From assembly GCA_017995195.1 (NCBI GenBank), contig JAGOJI010000001.1:52238-116237 (forward strand): a stretch of DNA of 64,000 nucleotides. Reading direction: 5' to 3'. Both the position numbers and the translations under genes were made by a program. Every line of letters begins with the position of its first letter. The stretch's first letter is position 1. This stretch comes from Cloacibacterium sp. GTDB taxonomy: Bacteria; Bacteroidota; Bacteroidia; Flavobacteriales; Weeksellaceae. Positions 8,924 to 18,500 of this stretch are shown here, piece by piece. The notes under the pieces were generated by a model. The model had not been told where the DNA came from. It made no database searches and was given only the letters and a program-made list of their open reading frames with translations.

Positions 8924-10120
8924 CTACTGAACGTACAGTTTTTGCAAAACAGTAAATACCGGAAAATGATCGCTGTAGCCTTTGGTATAGCGGTCTCCGT
9001 CCCAAGAGCGAAAAGGGTAGCCTTTGTAGCTTCCTTCTTTATTAATTAGGTACGGAGGAGCGTATACTTCGGTTTTATACACTGAATACTCTTGTGTGGC
9101 AGTATCCGAAATCAAGTTTTTAGAATAAATAATTTGGTCGAAAAGATTGGGAGCATCTTGGTATGCCAAAGAGGCAACTCCATTTTTGTACATTTTGTAC
9201 ATAGGGTTAAAGTAAGGATTCTCGTTGTTGAGTTCTTTGATGTCGCCAACAGCTTTCAGATGGTTTCTAAAACTTGGGCTTACGGGGTCGTCATTGAAAT
9301 CTCCCATCGCAATAAGTTTCGTAGACGGGTTTTTTGCAGCAACACTATCCATTTGTTGTTTGAGCAAGGCTGCGGCAGCATTTCTTTTGGGAAGCGACAC
9401 GGCTTCGCCGCCTCTTCGCGATGGCCAGTGATTTACAAAAAATGCCATTCGTTCTCCGTCCAAAATCCCTGAAACTACCAAAATATCTCTTGTATACTCT
9501 CTTTTGCCGTCTTCATTAAAAACAACCAGTTCCTTTTTTTCGGAATGGGTTACCGTGAATCTTTTTTTTTGGTAAATCAGAGCTACATCTATCCCTCGAG
9601 GGTCATAAGAATTATAGTGTACTACACCAAAATCAAATTTTTCTAAAGGAGGTTGTTTTACCAAATCCTCCACAACTTGTCTGTTCTCTACCTCTGCCAG
9701 ACCAACTACTACGGGGGCAGATTTGGTATATTTACTCCCCAATTCCGAAATTACCTTGGATGCATTGAGAAGTTTTTGTTGGTAGATGTTGTGTGTGTAA
9801 TTCTTACTGCTTTTGGGAGTAAACTCTTCTGATGCGGCTTGGTATCGAACTACCTTTTTCCCAATCAAAAAATCATCACTCCATTTTCCTTTATAGGCAT
9901 CATCAAAATCCAAATATTTTAAAGAATCCAAGGGAATACTGCGGTGGAAATTGCGGTGGGATTTTGGTAAAGTACCATCAATATAGTCAGCAGATCTTAT
10001 GGTATCCCAAAGATTTTCTACATTATAGAACCCAATGGCAGCCACTCTTTTGAGTTGAGCTGTTTGAGCTGAAAATGAATAAAATATCACAATTGTTAAA
10101 AAACTTATGATTTTTCTCAT
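8924..10120 (-). CDS. Secreted endonuclease/exonuclease/phosphatase family protein
   Basis: About 398 residues with a signal peptide (MRKIISFLTIVIFYSFSAQ). The fold family (DNase I, exonuclease III, inositol phosphatases) is shown by FYNVENLWD near the start, GLAEVENRQV (metal-binding Glu), GIDVALIY, FVNHWPSRRG, MGDFNDDP and the terminal SDHFPVF. These supply the catalytic His/Asp/Asn set for a Mg-dependent phosphodiesterase. The start is set at 10120, not at an upstream ATG at 10162, because a -7 promoter element lies at 10141-10148, in between. It is divergent from the TonB receptor gene at 10257 and shares a control region with it; the substrate may be nucleic acid or another phosphoester. 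Confidence 0.9.
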   Translation of the reverse strand: MRKIISFLTIVIFYSFSAQTAQLKRVAAIGFYNVENLWDTIRSADYIDGTLPKSHRNFHRSIPLDSLKYLDFDDAYKGKWSDDFLIGKKVVRYQAASEEFTPKSSKNYTHNIYQQKLLNASKVISELGSKYTKSAPVVVGLAEVENRQVVEDLVKQPPLEKFDFGVVHYNSYDPRGIDVALIYQKKRFTVTHSEKKELVVFNEDGKREYTRDILVVSGILDGERMAFFVNHWPSRRGGEAVSLPKRNAAAALLKQQMDSVAAKNPSTKLIAMGDFNDDPVSPSFRNHLKAVGDIKELNNENPYFNPMYKMYKNGVASLAYQDAPNLFDQIIYSKNLISDTATQEYSVYKTEVYAPPYLINKEGSYKGYPFRSWDGDRYTKGYSDHFPVFTVLQKLYVQ

Positions 10121-10140
10121 GTTTACGAAATTAGATACAA

Positions 10141-10148
10141 CAAAAGTA
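10141..10148 (-). promoter_or_regulatory. -7 promoter element of the EEP-family gene
   Basis: On the minus strand TACTTTTG fits TAnnTTTG; the ATG at 10120 is 20 bases downstream. This decides the start of the gene. Confidence 0.65.
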
Positions 10149-10155
10149 GGGTATT

Positions 10156-10206
10156 TTAACAAAACTTAACCGGTTTACCTGTTAAATAAGTCTTAAGGTT
10201 CTTAAA
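10156..10206. promoter_or_regulatory. Cluster of TTAA half-sites in divergent control region
   Basis: TTAA-centred words occur at 10156, 10166, 10182, 10193 and 10202, several about 10-11 bases apart, between the two divergent -7 elements. Helical spacing of short direct words is typical of binding sites for OmpR/PhoB-type regulators. The binding protein is not known; this is inference. Confidence 0.4.
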
Positions 10207-10243
10207 ATTAGCTAACTTTGTATATTGATATAAATTAGCTAAC
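10205..10243. repeat. 12-bp direct repeat around the receptor promoter
   Basis: AAATTAGCTAAC occurs at 10205-10216 and again, unchanged, at 10232-10243. The first copy overlaps the -7 element at 10213-10220 and the second lies in the 5' untranslated region 14 bases before the ATG. Possible operator pair or a local duplication. Confidence 0.7.
10213..10220 (+). promoter_or_regulatory. -7 promoter element of TonB receptor gene
   Basis: TAACTTTG fits TAnnTTTG, 36 bases before the ATG at 10257. Confidence 0.6.
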
Positions 10244-10256
10244 AAAAAAGAGAATT

Positions 10257-13049
10257 ATGATTAAAAAATGGGCTTTAATCGCATTGTTTGCTTTGTTTTC
10301 TGTTTCTTATGCTCAGACCACGGTGTTTGCGTATGTAAAAGACGACAAGGGAAATGCAATAGAAAGGGCTGAGGTAGATTTGAAAGGATCGGAAAATGAT
10401 GTAATTGCCGATAAAATAGGATACTTTCAGTTTGTGGGTCTTAAGCCGGGACGCTACCAAATTATCGTTTACAAAGGTAATTATGAAACAAAAGTTTTGG
10501 AATTTGAAGTAACAGGAGAAAAAAGAAAAGATTTGGGTATCATTACGCTCAATTCTTCTTTCGGAAACGAAGATCAGGGACTTACACTTTTGGATAACAA
10601 TAATGGTGACGACGAAAATAGTGGCCAATCTACTGTAGGCTTGTTACAGTCTTCGCAAGATGTTTTTAATAGAATAGCCGGTTACGATTTGGGCTTCTAT
10701 TGGTTTCGACCGAGAGGGAACGATGGAAGACAGAGCGACATTATGTTCAACGGGGTTTCTATGGCAAAATCGGATAATGGAAGTGTAGACTTCAGCAATT
10801 GGGGAGGTTTAAACGAAATTACTCGTTATCCTGAGATTGCTCCCAATCACACACCTTCCGAATATGCTTTTGGAGGAATTAATTCCGTAATTTATAAAAA
10901 TACCAAAGCCAGCGAATATAGGAAAGGAAGCCAACTTACATACTCGCTTACCAATAGAAACTATAGCCACCGCTTGTCTTACCGATATACTTCCGGAATG
11001 AATAAAAATGGTTGGGCATTTACTGGGATGATGGCAAGAAGATGGGCACAGGAAGGAATACAAGAAGGTACTTTCTACGATGCCTATGCAGCTTACTTGG
11101 GAGTTGAGAAGAAAATAAATGATGCTCATACCATTACACTCAATGTTATAGGAGCTCCTTACAGCAGATCTACAGCGAGTCCAAGTACACAGGAGGTGTA
11201 CGACTACAGAGGGATTCATTATAATTCGTACTGGGGTTGGCAAGATGGTGAAAAACGCAGCGAAAGAGTAAGAAAAGGCTTTCAACCGCTGATACAGCTC
11301 ACCGATTATTGGAAAATAAATAAGAAAACCAGTTTGTGGACTACCGTGTCCTATCAGTTTGGGAAAGATAAAGGCTCTCGTCTGGATTGGCAAAATGTTC
11401 CCAATCCATCACCTACTTATTACAGAAATTTACCCAGCTATTTTACCACAAAAGAAGCTCAAGAAGCATCTCTTCAGGATTGGTTAAGTGGCAATCCGGA
11501 GATTACACAGATTAATTGGGAGGCTTTGTATAAGAAAAATATAAACCAATTAGCCGGTACCTATTATGGTAATACAGGAAAAAAAGCCTTGTACTATTTG
11601 GTAGATGATGTGAATGACGATAAAATTTGGAATGTAGGCACTCATTTGGCTCATCAACTCAACGATAAAACTCGTTTTATACTAAATGTTTCCTATCAAA
11701 ACTATAGATCCGACCAGTATAGAGAGGTTAAAGACTTGTTGGGAGCAGATTTTGCTTTGAATATAGATCCCTTTGCTGTCGAAAAAAAATCAGGTTTGTT
11801 TAATGATGGAGAGAGTAACGTGGCAAAGAAGGTAGGAGATAAAATTACCTACGACTATACTTTTGCAAGGCAGGAAGTCAAAATTAATCCCGGATTAAAA
11901 TTGGCGACAGGTAAGTTTGATGTATTTGTAACAGGAATGTTCGGTTATACAACTTCTTATAGAGAAGGTAGATTCAATCATTATTTATACGCCGATGCTT
12001 TAGGGAAAAGTAAAAACTATAATTTTACCAATTACGGATTAAAAGGGCAAATCATTTATAAACTTAATGGAAGAAACTTCTTGGTGTACAACGGAGCATA
12101 TTATTCCCAAGCTCCTTTTATGGAAGATTTATTTTTCAACCCGAGAGTTAATGCCTCTGTTACGCCGGGCATCAGGAATGCTGTTATTAATGCCAACGAT
12201 CTGAGCTATGTGATTTCCACTCCTTTCCTAAAGGCAAGGTTGAGCGGGTATATCATCAATACAGATAATGATGTGAATGTACTTCGGTTTTTTGTAGATG
12301 GAATAAGAACGTATGCCGTAAGCGAAGATGGCAACGTTCAAGGAGCGGTGGCAAGTACTTTTGTTACCCAAGTTATGCCGAATGTAAGTAAGAGAAATAT
12401 GGGATTAGAATTGGGGCTTGATGTAAAAGCAACTTCTACACTTTCCTTTCAAGGATTGGCAAGTGTCGGAGAATATACCTACAGAAACAACCCCGATTTG
12501 TATTTTGGCTCTAATGCGGTAGCAACCAACGATAGCGGATTTTATTATTTAGGAAAAACAAACATTTCCGATTATAAACAAGGCGGGACGCCACAAACGG
12601 CTTTTTCCGCAGGTTTTAGATATAACAGCCCCAAATATTGGTGGTTGGGTGCCAATTGGAATTATTTCGATCATTCTTATTTGGATCCTGCTGCTATGGT
12701 AAGAACCGAAGATTTTGTGCAAAACCCTGTTACCGGAGCACCTTATAATGGCTTAACGGAATCTGATCTTAGAAGAGTACTCCAACAAAAACAATTGCCA
12801 AGTGCTTTCTTTATCAATGCCAATGCCGGAAAGTCTTGGGTTTTGGGTAAGTATTATTTGTTGCTTACCGCAAGTGTTAATAACGTATTGAATAACAAAA
12901 AATACATTACGGGTGGTTTCGAGCAAACCAGAGCGGCATCTTACCCTGATTTTGCAGCAGATTTTAACAAACAATATCCTCCTTTTGCTCCCAAATATTG
13001 GTATTCTCAAGGAAGGTCTTATTTCATCAATGTTCAATTTAGATTTTAA
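10257..13049 (+). CDS. TonB-dependent receptor with carboxypeptidase-regulatory-like domain
   Basis: Outer-membrane beta-barrel of 930 residues for energy-dependent uptake. A signal peptide ends at SYAQ (residue 20). Residues about 22-95 form the CarboxypepD_reg-like domain typical of Bacteroidota receptors (GNAIERAEVDLKG, GYFQFVGLKPGRYQI). A plug domain follows around residues 120-215 (VFNRIAGYDLGFYWFRPRGN, IMFNGVSM), then the barrel with many alternating aromatic strands, ending in a terminal aromatic strand (YFINVQFRF). It is followed after 28 bases by the DUF5689 lipoprotein gene, which occupies the place of a SusD-like surface partner. Substrate is unknown; the divergent phosphodiesterase-family enzyme points to a phosphorus- or nucleotide-containing nutrient. 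Confidence 0.92.
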   Translation: MIKKWALIALFALFSVSYAQTTVFAYVKDDKGNAIERAEVDLKGSENDVIADKIGYFQFVGLKPGRYQIIVYKGNYETKVLEFEVTGEKRKDLGIITLNSSFGNEDQGLTLLDNNNGDDENSGQSTVGLLQSSQDVFNRIAGYDLGFYWFRPRGNDGRQSDIMFNGVSMAKSDNGSVDFSNWGGLNEITRYPEIAPNHTPSEYAFGGINSVIYKNTKASEYRKGSQLTYSLTNRNYSHRLSYRYTSGMNKNGWAFTGMMARRWAQEGIQEGTFYDAYAAYLGVEKKINDAHTITLNVIGAPYSRSTASPSTQEVYDYRGIHYNSYWGWQDGEKRSERVRKGFQPLIQLTDYWKINKKTSLWTTVSYQFGKDKGSRLDWQNVPNPSPTYYRNLPSYFTTKEAQEASLQDWLSGNPEITQINWEALYKKNINQLAGTYYGNTGKKALYYLVDDVNDDKIWNVGTHLAHQLNDKTRFILNVSYQNYRSDQYREVKDLLGADFALNIDPFAVEKKSGLFNDGESNVAKKVGDKITYDYTFARQEVKINPGLKLATGKFDVFVTGMFGYTTSYREGRFNHYLYADALGKSKNYNFTNYGLKGQIIYKLNGRNFLVYNGAYYSQAPFMEDLFFNPRVNASVTPGIRNAVINANDLSYVISTPFLKARLSGYIINTDNDVNVLRFFVDGIRTYAVSEDGNVQGAVASTFVTQVMPNVSKRNMGLELGLDVKATSTLSFQGLASVGEYTYRNNPDLYFGSNAVATNDSGFYYLGKTNISDYKQGGTPQTAFSAGFRYNSPKYWWLGANWNYFDHSYLDPAAMVRTEDFVQNPVTGAPYNGLTESDLRRVLQQKQLPSAFFINANAGKSWVLGKYYLLLTASVNNVLNNKKYITGGFEQTRAASYPDFAADFNKQYPPFAPKYWYSQGRSYFINVQFRF

Positions 13050-13077
13050 TATCATATAACTTTTAAAAACAGTAAAA

Positions 13078-14478
13078 ATGAATCATAAAGCATATTTAAA
13101 ACCCGTTTTTGGATTTTTATTGACACTTGCCGTTGTAACTTCGTGTGTGCGAAAAGACAATTGGGATACTCCTCCTATAAATTGCAACAACAAGTTTAAA
13201 GAGCCTACTATAAGTATGGCAGATTTTGTAGCACAAGCACCCGGTAGCGGAACCATTACCATTGCCAACGAGCAAATCTTCGAAGGTTATGTAGTTTCTT
13301 CAGATGAACAAGGGAATTTCTACAAAACTATTTCTTTTCAGGACAAACCCGAGAATCCTACTGTAGGGCTCCAAATAGAAGTGGATAGAAGTTCTAACTA
13401 TGCCGATTTCCCTGTAGGATCCCATATTAGAATCAGTGCCAAAGGGCTGGTTTTAGGCACCGATAAGGGAGTTGTTAAATTAGGATCAGTAGATCCTACC
13501 TATGCCATTGGGAGAATCCCGAGTTCTTTGTTTGGGAATTATATTTCTACTGTATGTAGTAATGGGAAAGCAGATATTGTAAAACTTACTCCGCTTCCGT
13601 TGGCTACACTTACAGAGGCAAAACAAGTAAAGCATATTAATAAATTGGTAACAGTGCTCAATGTACAGTTTGCCGATGAGGAAGTACTGCTTCCTACGGG
13701 AGCTAAAACCTACATTAATTTTGATCCAGAAAAAGCAGATACCGATAGAAATCTTGAAGATACTTCAGGGGCTACTGCTGTCTTGAGAACTTCATCGTTT
13801 GCAAAATTTGGAGCCGATGTATTGCCATCTGGTAAAGGAAATATAACCTTTGTAGTAAGTCGCTATAATACCAATTATCAAATGATTATAAGAAGTAAGA
13901 AAGACGTACAGTTTACTGATACAAGATCCGATACTACGCCACCAAAAGGAGGGACAGCCATTGTATATGCCAGTGCTACCACTCTGGAGGATTTTACCTC
14001 ATACGCCACCGGAGCCGCTTCTGAAGCGATGCCTAAATACATCAACGACCCTGCTTTAGGTAACCGGTATTGGAGAGTTAATTCATTCGGAGGCAATAAG
14101 TATATCCAGTTGTCAGGAAACTTGGCGACTACTCCTTTGAGAACATTCTTTATCGTTCCGGTTAACTTCTCTGCGATGACACAATTTTCTTTCCAAACCA
14201 AAGATGGCTATAACAACGGAAAAGTTCTTAAGGTTTATTATTCTGCCAATTATACCCCTTTAGGCGATGTAACCAAAGCTACTCTCATGGATATTACCGG
14301 TTCTTTCAGTATTTCCAATGTAGCTACAGCTAATGCCTATGCTGCCAACTTCCTTAATAGTGGTGTTTGGACAAAACCAAGCACACTCTCAGGCAATGGA
14401 TTTATTTTGTTTGAATATTACGGAGGACAAGGCTTGCCAACTACAACCATGCAGATTGATAATATCAAGATTGAATGA
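13078..14478 (+). CDS. DUF5689 domain lipoprotein
   Basis: A 466-residue lipoprotein: signal peptide with lipobox VTSC (Cys near residue 23). Residues about 38-280 match the DUF5689 pattern (PTISMADFVAQ, FEGYVVSSDEQGNFYKTISFQD, GSHIRISAKGLVLG), which is an OB-fold-like domain found in Bacteroidota surface proteins and in some extracellular nucleases. Residues about 300-466 form a second beta domain (TTLEDFTSYATG, YWRVNSFGGNKYIQLSG, ending MQIDNIKIE) like a choice-of-anchor J jelly roll. It follows the TonB receptor gene by 28 bases and is most simply read as that receptor's surface-exposed binding partner. Ligand not known. Confidence 0.88.
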   Translation: MNHKAYLKPVFGFLLTLAVVTSCVRKDNWDTPPINCNNKFKEPTISMADFVAQAPGSGTITIANEQIFEGYVVSSDEQGNFYKTISFQDKPENPTVGLQIEVDRSSNYADFPVGSHIRISAKGLVLGTDKGVVKLGSVDPTYAIGRIPSSLFGNYISTVCSNGKADIVKLTPLPLATLTEAKQVKHINKLVTVLNVQFADEEVLLPTGAKTYINFDPEKADTDRNLEDTSGATAVLRTSSFAKFGADVLPSGKGNITFVVSRYNTNYQMIIRSKKDVQFTDTRSDTTPPKGGTAIVYASATTLEDFTSYATGAASEAMPKYINDPALGNRYWRVNSFGGNKYIQLSGNLATTPLRTFFIVPVNFSAMTQFSFQTKDGYNNGKVLKVYYSANYTPLGDVTKATLMDITGSFSISNVATANAYAANFLNSGVWTKPSTLSGNGFILFEYYGGQGLPTTTMQIDNIKIE

Positions 14479-14514
14479 TAGTAAGGTAAATCACTATAAT
14501 TAAAAATTGACGGA

Positions 14515-15564
14515 ATGTTGAATAATCTTACAGGATTGAGATTTTATACTGCTTTATGGGTATTTGTTTTCCACTTATCTACAGAATATATAAAAGAACT
14601 GAATGTAACTTTTCTAAATAAAGGATATTTAGGAGTAGATGTTTTTTTTATACTAAGCGGTTTTATTCTTACTTATGTATATTATGATGATTTATTTAAA
14701 GAAAAATTAAGTCAAAAGAAATTTTTTAACTTTATTGTAAAACGTTTTGCCAAAATATATCCATTACATATAATTACCTTTATTCTGGTTGGGATATTAT
14801 TATTAGTAGGTAAATATATTTTTAAACAGAATAGTATCATTATACAAACGAATACTATTTGGCAAAACGTTTTTCTTATTCATGCGTGGGGAACTACAGA
14901 AAAACTTTCTTGGAACTTTCCTTCATGGAGTATTTCGGCGGAATGGTTTGCATATATTTTTGTATTCCCACTTTCCATTTTAATCTACAAAATAAATAGA
15001 TTTTTATGGGTAACACTCGGTGTTTCTATCATATTATTCTGTATTTATTGCTGGGTTCAAACTCCGAACTTTGACTTGAATAATTATACTTATAATAGTT
15101 TGATTAGAATTATTCCTGAATTTATTTGTGGGATATTTCTTGGATGGTTGAGATTAAAAGTTGATCTAAATAGAATAACATCACTTATTATTTTTGTATT
15201 GAGTATGGGGTTATTATTTTTTGTAATAATACATAACTTTTATCTATATGAGTTTTGTGTTTTAGCTTTTTCGGGGATTATTCTTTCATTATCGTATCAA
15301 AGCTGTTTGGATTTTTTATTTGGGAAAAAAATCGTACAGTATCTCGGACATATTTCTTTTGCATTTTATCTCTTTCAGTTTATTAGTTTTATCATATTCG
15401 AAGAATTTTTTAAATATATAAGTCTAAGCTTTATAGCCGAGAATTTAAGATTAGTAGTAAAATTTATTTTTGCAGTAGGCATTAATATTATTTTAGCTTC
15501 AATAGCATATCGTTATTTAGAAGAACCTATAAGAAAATATATCATAAAAAAAATGATTCTATAA
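14515..15564 (+). CDS. Acyltransferase family 3 membrane protein
   Basis: Integral membrane protein of 349 residues with about ten hydrophobic segments. The opening LTGLRFYTALWVFVFHL, the GYLGVDVFFILSGFILTY segment and the arginine/histidine following (FAKIYPLHI) are hallmarks of the acyltransferase_3 family, which adds acyl groups (often O-acetyl) to surface sugars or other exported molecules. The terminal YLEEPIRKYI is also family-typical. The DNA here is visibly richer in A+T than the genes on either side, with runs of AAA, ATA and TTT codons, suggesting later acquisition. It lies between the DUF5689 gene (36 bases) and the T9SS cargo gene (29 bases). Confidence 0.9.
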   Translation: MLNNLTGLRFYTALWVFVFHLSTEYIKELNVTFLNKGYLGVDVFFILSGFILTYVYYDDLFKEKLSQKKFFNFIVKRFAKIYPLHIITFILVGILLLVGKYIFKQNSIIIQTNTIWQNVFLIHAWGTTEKLSWNFPSWSISAEWFAYIFVFPLSILIYKINRFLWVTLGVSIILFCIYCWVQTPNFDLNNYTYNSLIRIIPEFICGIFLGWLRLKVDLNRITSLIIFVLSMGLLFFVIIHNFYLYEFCVLAFSGIILSLSYQSCLDFLFGKKIVQYLGHISFAFYLFQFISFIIFEEFFKYISLSFIAENLRLVVKFIFAVGINIILASIAYRYLEEPIRKYIIKKMIL

Positions 15565-15593
15565 TCATAATTATTAACCAAATCTTTATTAGT

Positions 15594-18500
15594 ATGAAAA
15601 AGTATTCTTTTTTATTCGCTATGGTAATGGTTTTGATACTGAAAGCTCAAATCCCCATTGCTAAATTTTTGTCCTCAATCGATCCTGCTGTACCTACAGG
15701 AAATTCTGTACTTTTTAGTAATCAAAGCACGGGAAACTCTCTGAGTTATCTTTGGGACTTTGGGAATGGTACTACAAGTACATTACAAGATCCACCGGCT
15801 GTTGCTTATGCAACTACAGGAAGTTATTTGGTAAAACTTACGGTAACAGATACTTCTACTGCAAAATCATCTACCGTTACCAATGCTATTTTGGTAGGGA
15901 ATAGTAATACTATTGATTTGAGTACGGGAAAAACGGATACGGGTGCCCTTCTTCCATTTCTTGATGATGGTAAAGGAGGGGCGAGTGTAGATGAGCTCCA
16001 TTGGAAGTTTTTGTATGCTGATGGTAGTACTACTACAGAGAAAACCAGGCATTACTACACCGGATGGTCTTATCCCACAGGGCCACCGGTAAACAACGGA
16101 GGACTTCCCAATAGTACATGGATTTATTGTCCGGGGTGTACAGACGGAACCGAGTTTTATAACCACATTAGCCCTACTTTCAATATTCCTGAAAGTGCTA
16201 CTGATGCCAAACTTTGGTTGAAAGCATTATCATTTGTCAGAAATTGGGTGTATTTGGTAAAAATAAATGACGATGGATCTAATACAGAAAACCTGATTGC
16301 AGCAACCAGCTGGAGATCAGATGGTGCAAAAGGCTGGCTAAATTCAAGAAATCCTCTTGTAGATGGAATGGCTCTTTCACCGGGTAAATACTTTGTGAAA
16401 GTAAAGGTTTATAGCAATAATTCACAAGTAAGCGAATCTTTAGCGGTAAATGCTGTAGCAAACTATGGTGCAGGCGTAGGAACAGTGCCCTCGGTTAGTT
16501 TTGGAATGGTTGGAGACGCCCCTGTTTGCACAAAGAGTTCGGTAATATTTAGAACGGTAACAGATGGTGCTCCTATAGGATATGACTGGACTTTTACTAG
16601 TGGGAATAATATAGTTAAAGCTACAGGGGCTATGCCTTCTGTTACTTTCTCAACTCCCGGAGTGTATACTGCTGAGCTAAGAACTATTTTTTCTAATGGT
16701 CTCAGTTCGTCTTTTAGTATCCCTAATTATGTGCTGGTTAAAGATTGCGATTTTTCAAGAGCCCCTAATAGTTATATTCTTGATGTTAATGAACCCCATT
16801 CGGGGCTATATATTCCGGTTATAAAAGCATATGATGCTTGGAAGAATAGTGAGTTTCTAAAAAAACAAGAAGCGAGTGATCCAATACCCGAGGGGACGCA
16901 GTCGGCAAGTGTATATTGGGAAGATGTGCCGGGGCTTATTCAAGAAGTGGGGATAAAATCGGAAGGAGAGCCTGATCAATCTAAGATAAAAGTATCTGTA
17001 GATAAAACCAAAGGAAAAGGAAATGCAGTAATCGCTTTTAAAGTAAACGATAAAATTTACTGGAGTTGGCATATTTGGGTTACCGATGATCCTAGCAATG
17101 GTGTTACTTATACTCAAGGATTTGAAACCAATATCGAAGGTAAAGAGTTTCGCCCTCAGTATATGGATAGAAACTTGGGAGCTACCAGTAGCAGTTTCTT
17201 AGGAAACGATTGGCATAAATCCGGAGGTCTCATGTATCAATGGGGCAGAAAAGATCCTTTTCCTCCTTTGGTGTACAAAGACAATTCTTTTTATGAAATC
17301 AGTGGAGAAGTAGGATATGTGAGGCATTCCAATGCTATCAATCAAAAAAATGCTTCTGTTATCAAAATGATTACAAGAGGTCCCGGAGAAGATTTGTTTA
17401 CAGGAACCGATTTGATTAATGATAACATCAAATATTCTATAAATAATCCTCTTAACTATATTGTACATAAAGAAGCTGCTGCTACTTGGTTTTCTAATCA
17501 ACAGTACAAAGTATATAATGCAGATTTTACTCTTATAGAAACATGGGATCTTTGGGGAGATAATAGAAAAGGAAAATATAATAATGCGAGCAGTGATGAT
17601 GCGGAAACAAGGACCGATAGTAGATCTTACGAATTGAAATCGGTATTTGATCCTTGTCCTAATGGTTGGAGAGTTCCCTCTCACTACGGAAATACGGCAC
17701 TCAATAATAATCTTAACCCTTATGGAAGAAAAGAGAGTGGAGAGAACGATGATTTTACAGCCAATAGTACTTTTACGCCTAATTCTACTAACGGAGATCT
17801 TTCGGGTATAAAGATATATCCTGGTTTGGGTATGGATTTTAGAAATAGTAGTACAAGAAATATTGGGATAATGCCATTGTCAGGAAATTATGAGTATTAT
17901 CCTGCTACTAATAAAGTTATTGCTCAGGATTTTGCATCAGATGGGGCTTTGTTGTTGGCTACTTATGGTGCAGTAGCAAATGGTATAGGTGGCCATAGAA
18001 ATTTTTTGATTATCAGTGATCCTTTACAGACAGACACAAGCGTAGGTAGAAATGCATTTTATATCAATCAGCTGGGGTCTACCCGAGACGGAGCTGCAGT
18101 AAGATGTATACGAGATCCTAATGCTTCTATTGCAGGCTATAACTACCCTACAGAATATATCTCTGGGGGAAGTGTAGGTGCCGATAAAGATTGGGCTAAG
18201 GATCCGAACAGTTTTGTGGTAATGACGAATACCGATAAGTCGGACGATCTTATTCTAGACATTAAGCTCAGAAAAGCGTATGCCATGCAAAGGCTTTATG
18301 GTTTAGGAGATAGCCAATCACTGTCAGGAAGTATTAAAACACCAAGTGTACAATGGACTACCAATAAAGACCTAATTACAAATATTCAGATAATAGATAA
18401 TGGAGATGCAAATCCTATACTGAGGGTTACGCTTAGTCCTAACCAGACAGGTAACGCTTTAGTAGCATTCCATTTGGGAAATAATGGCGTATGGGGAAGT

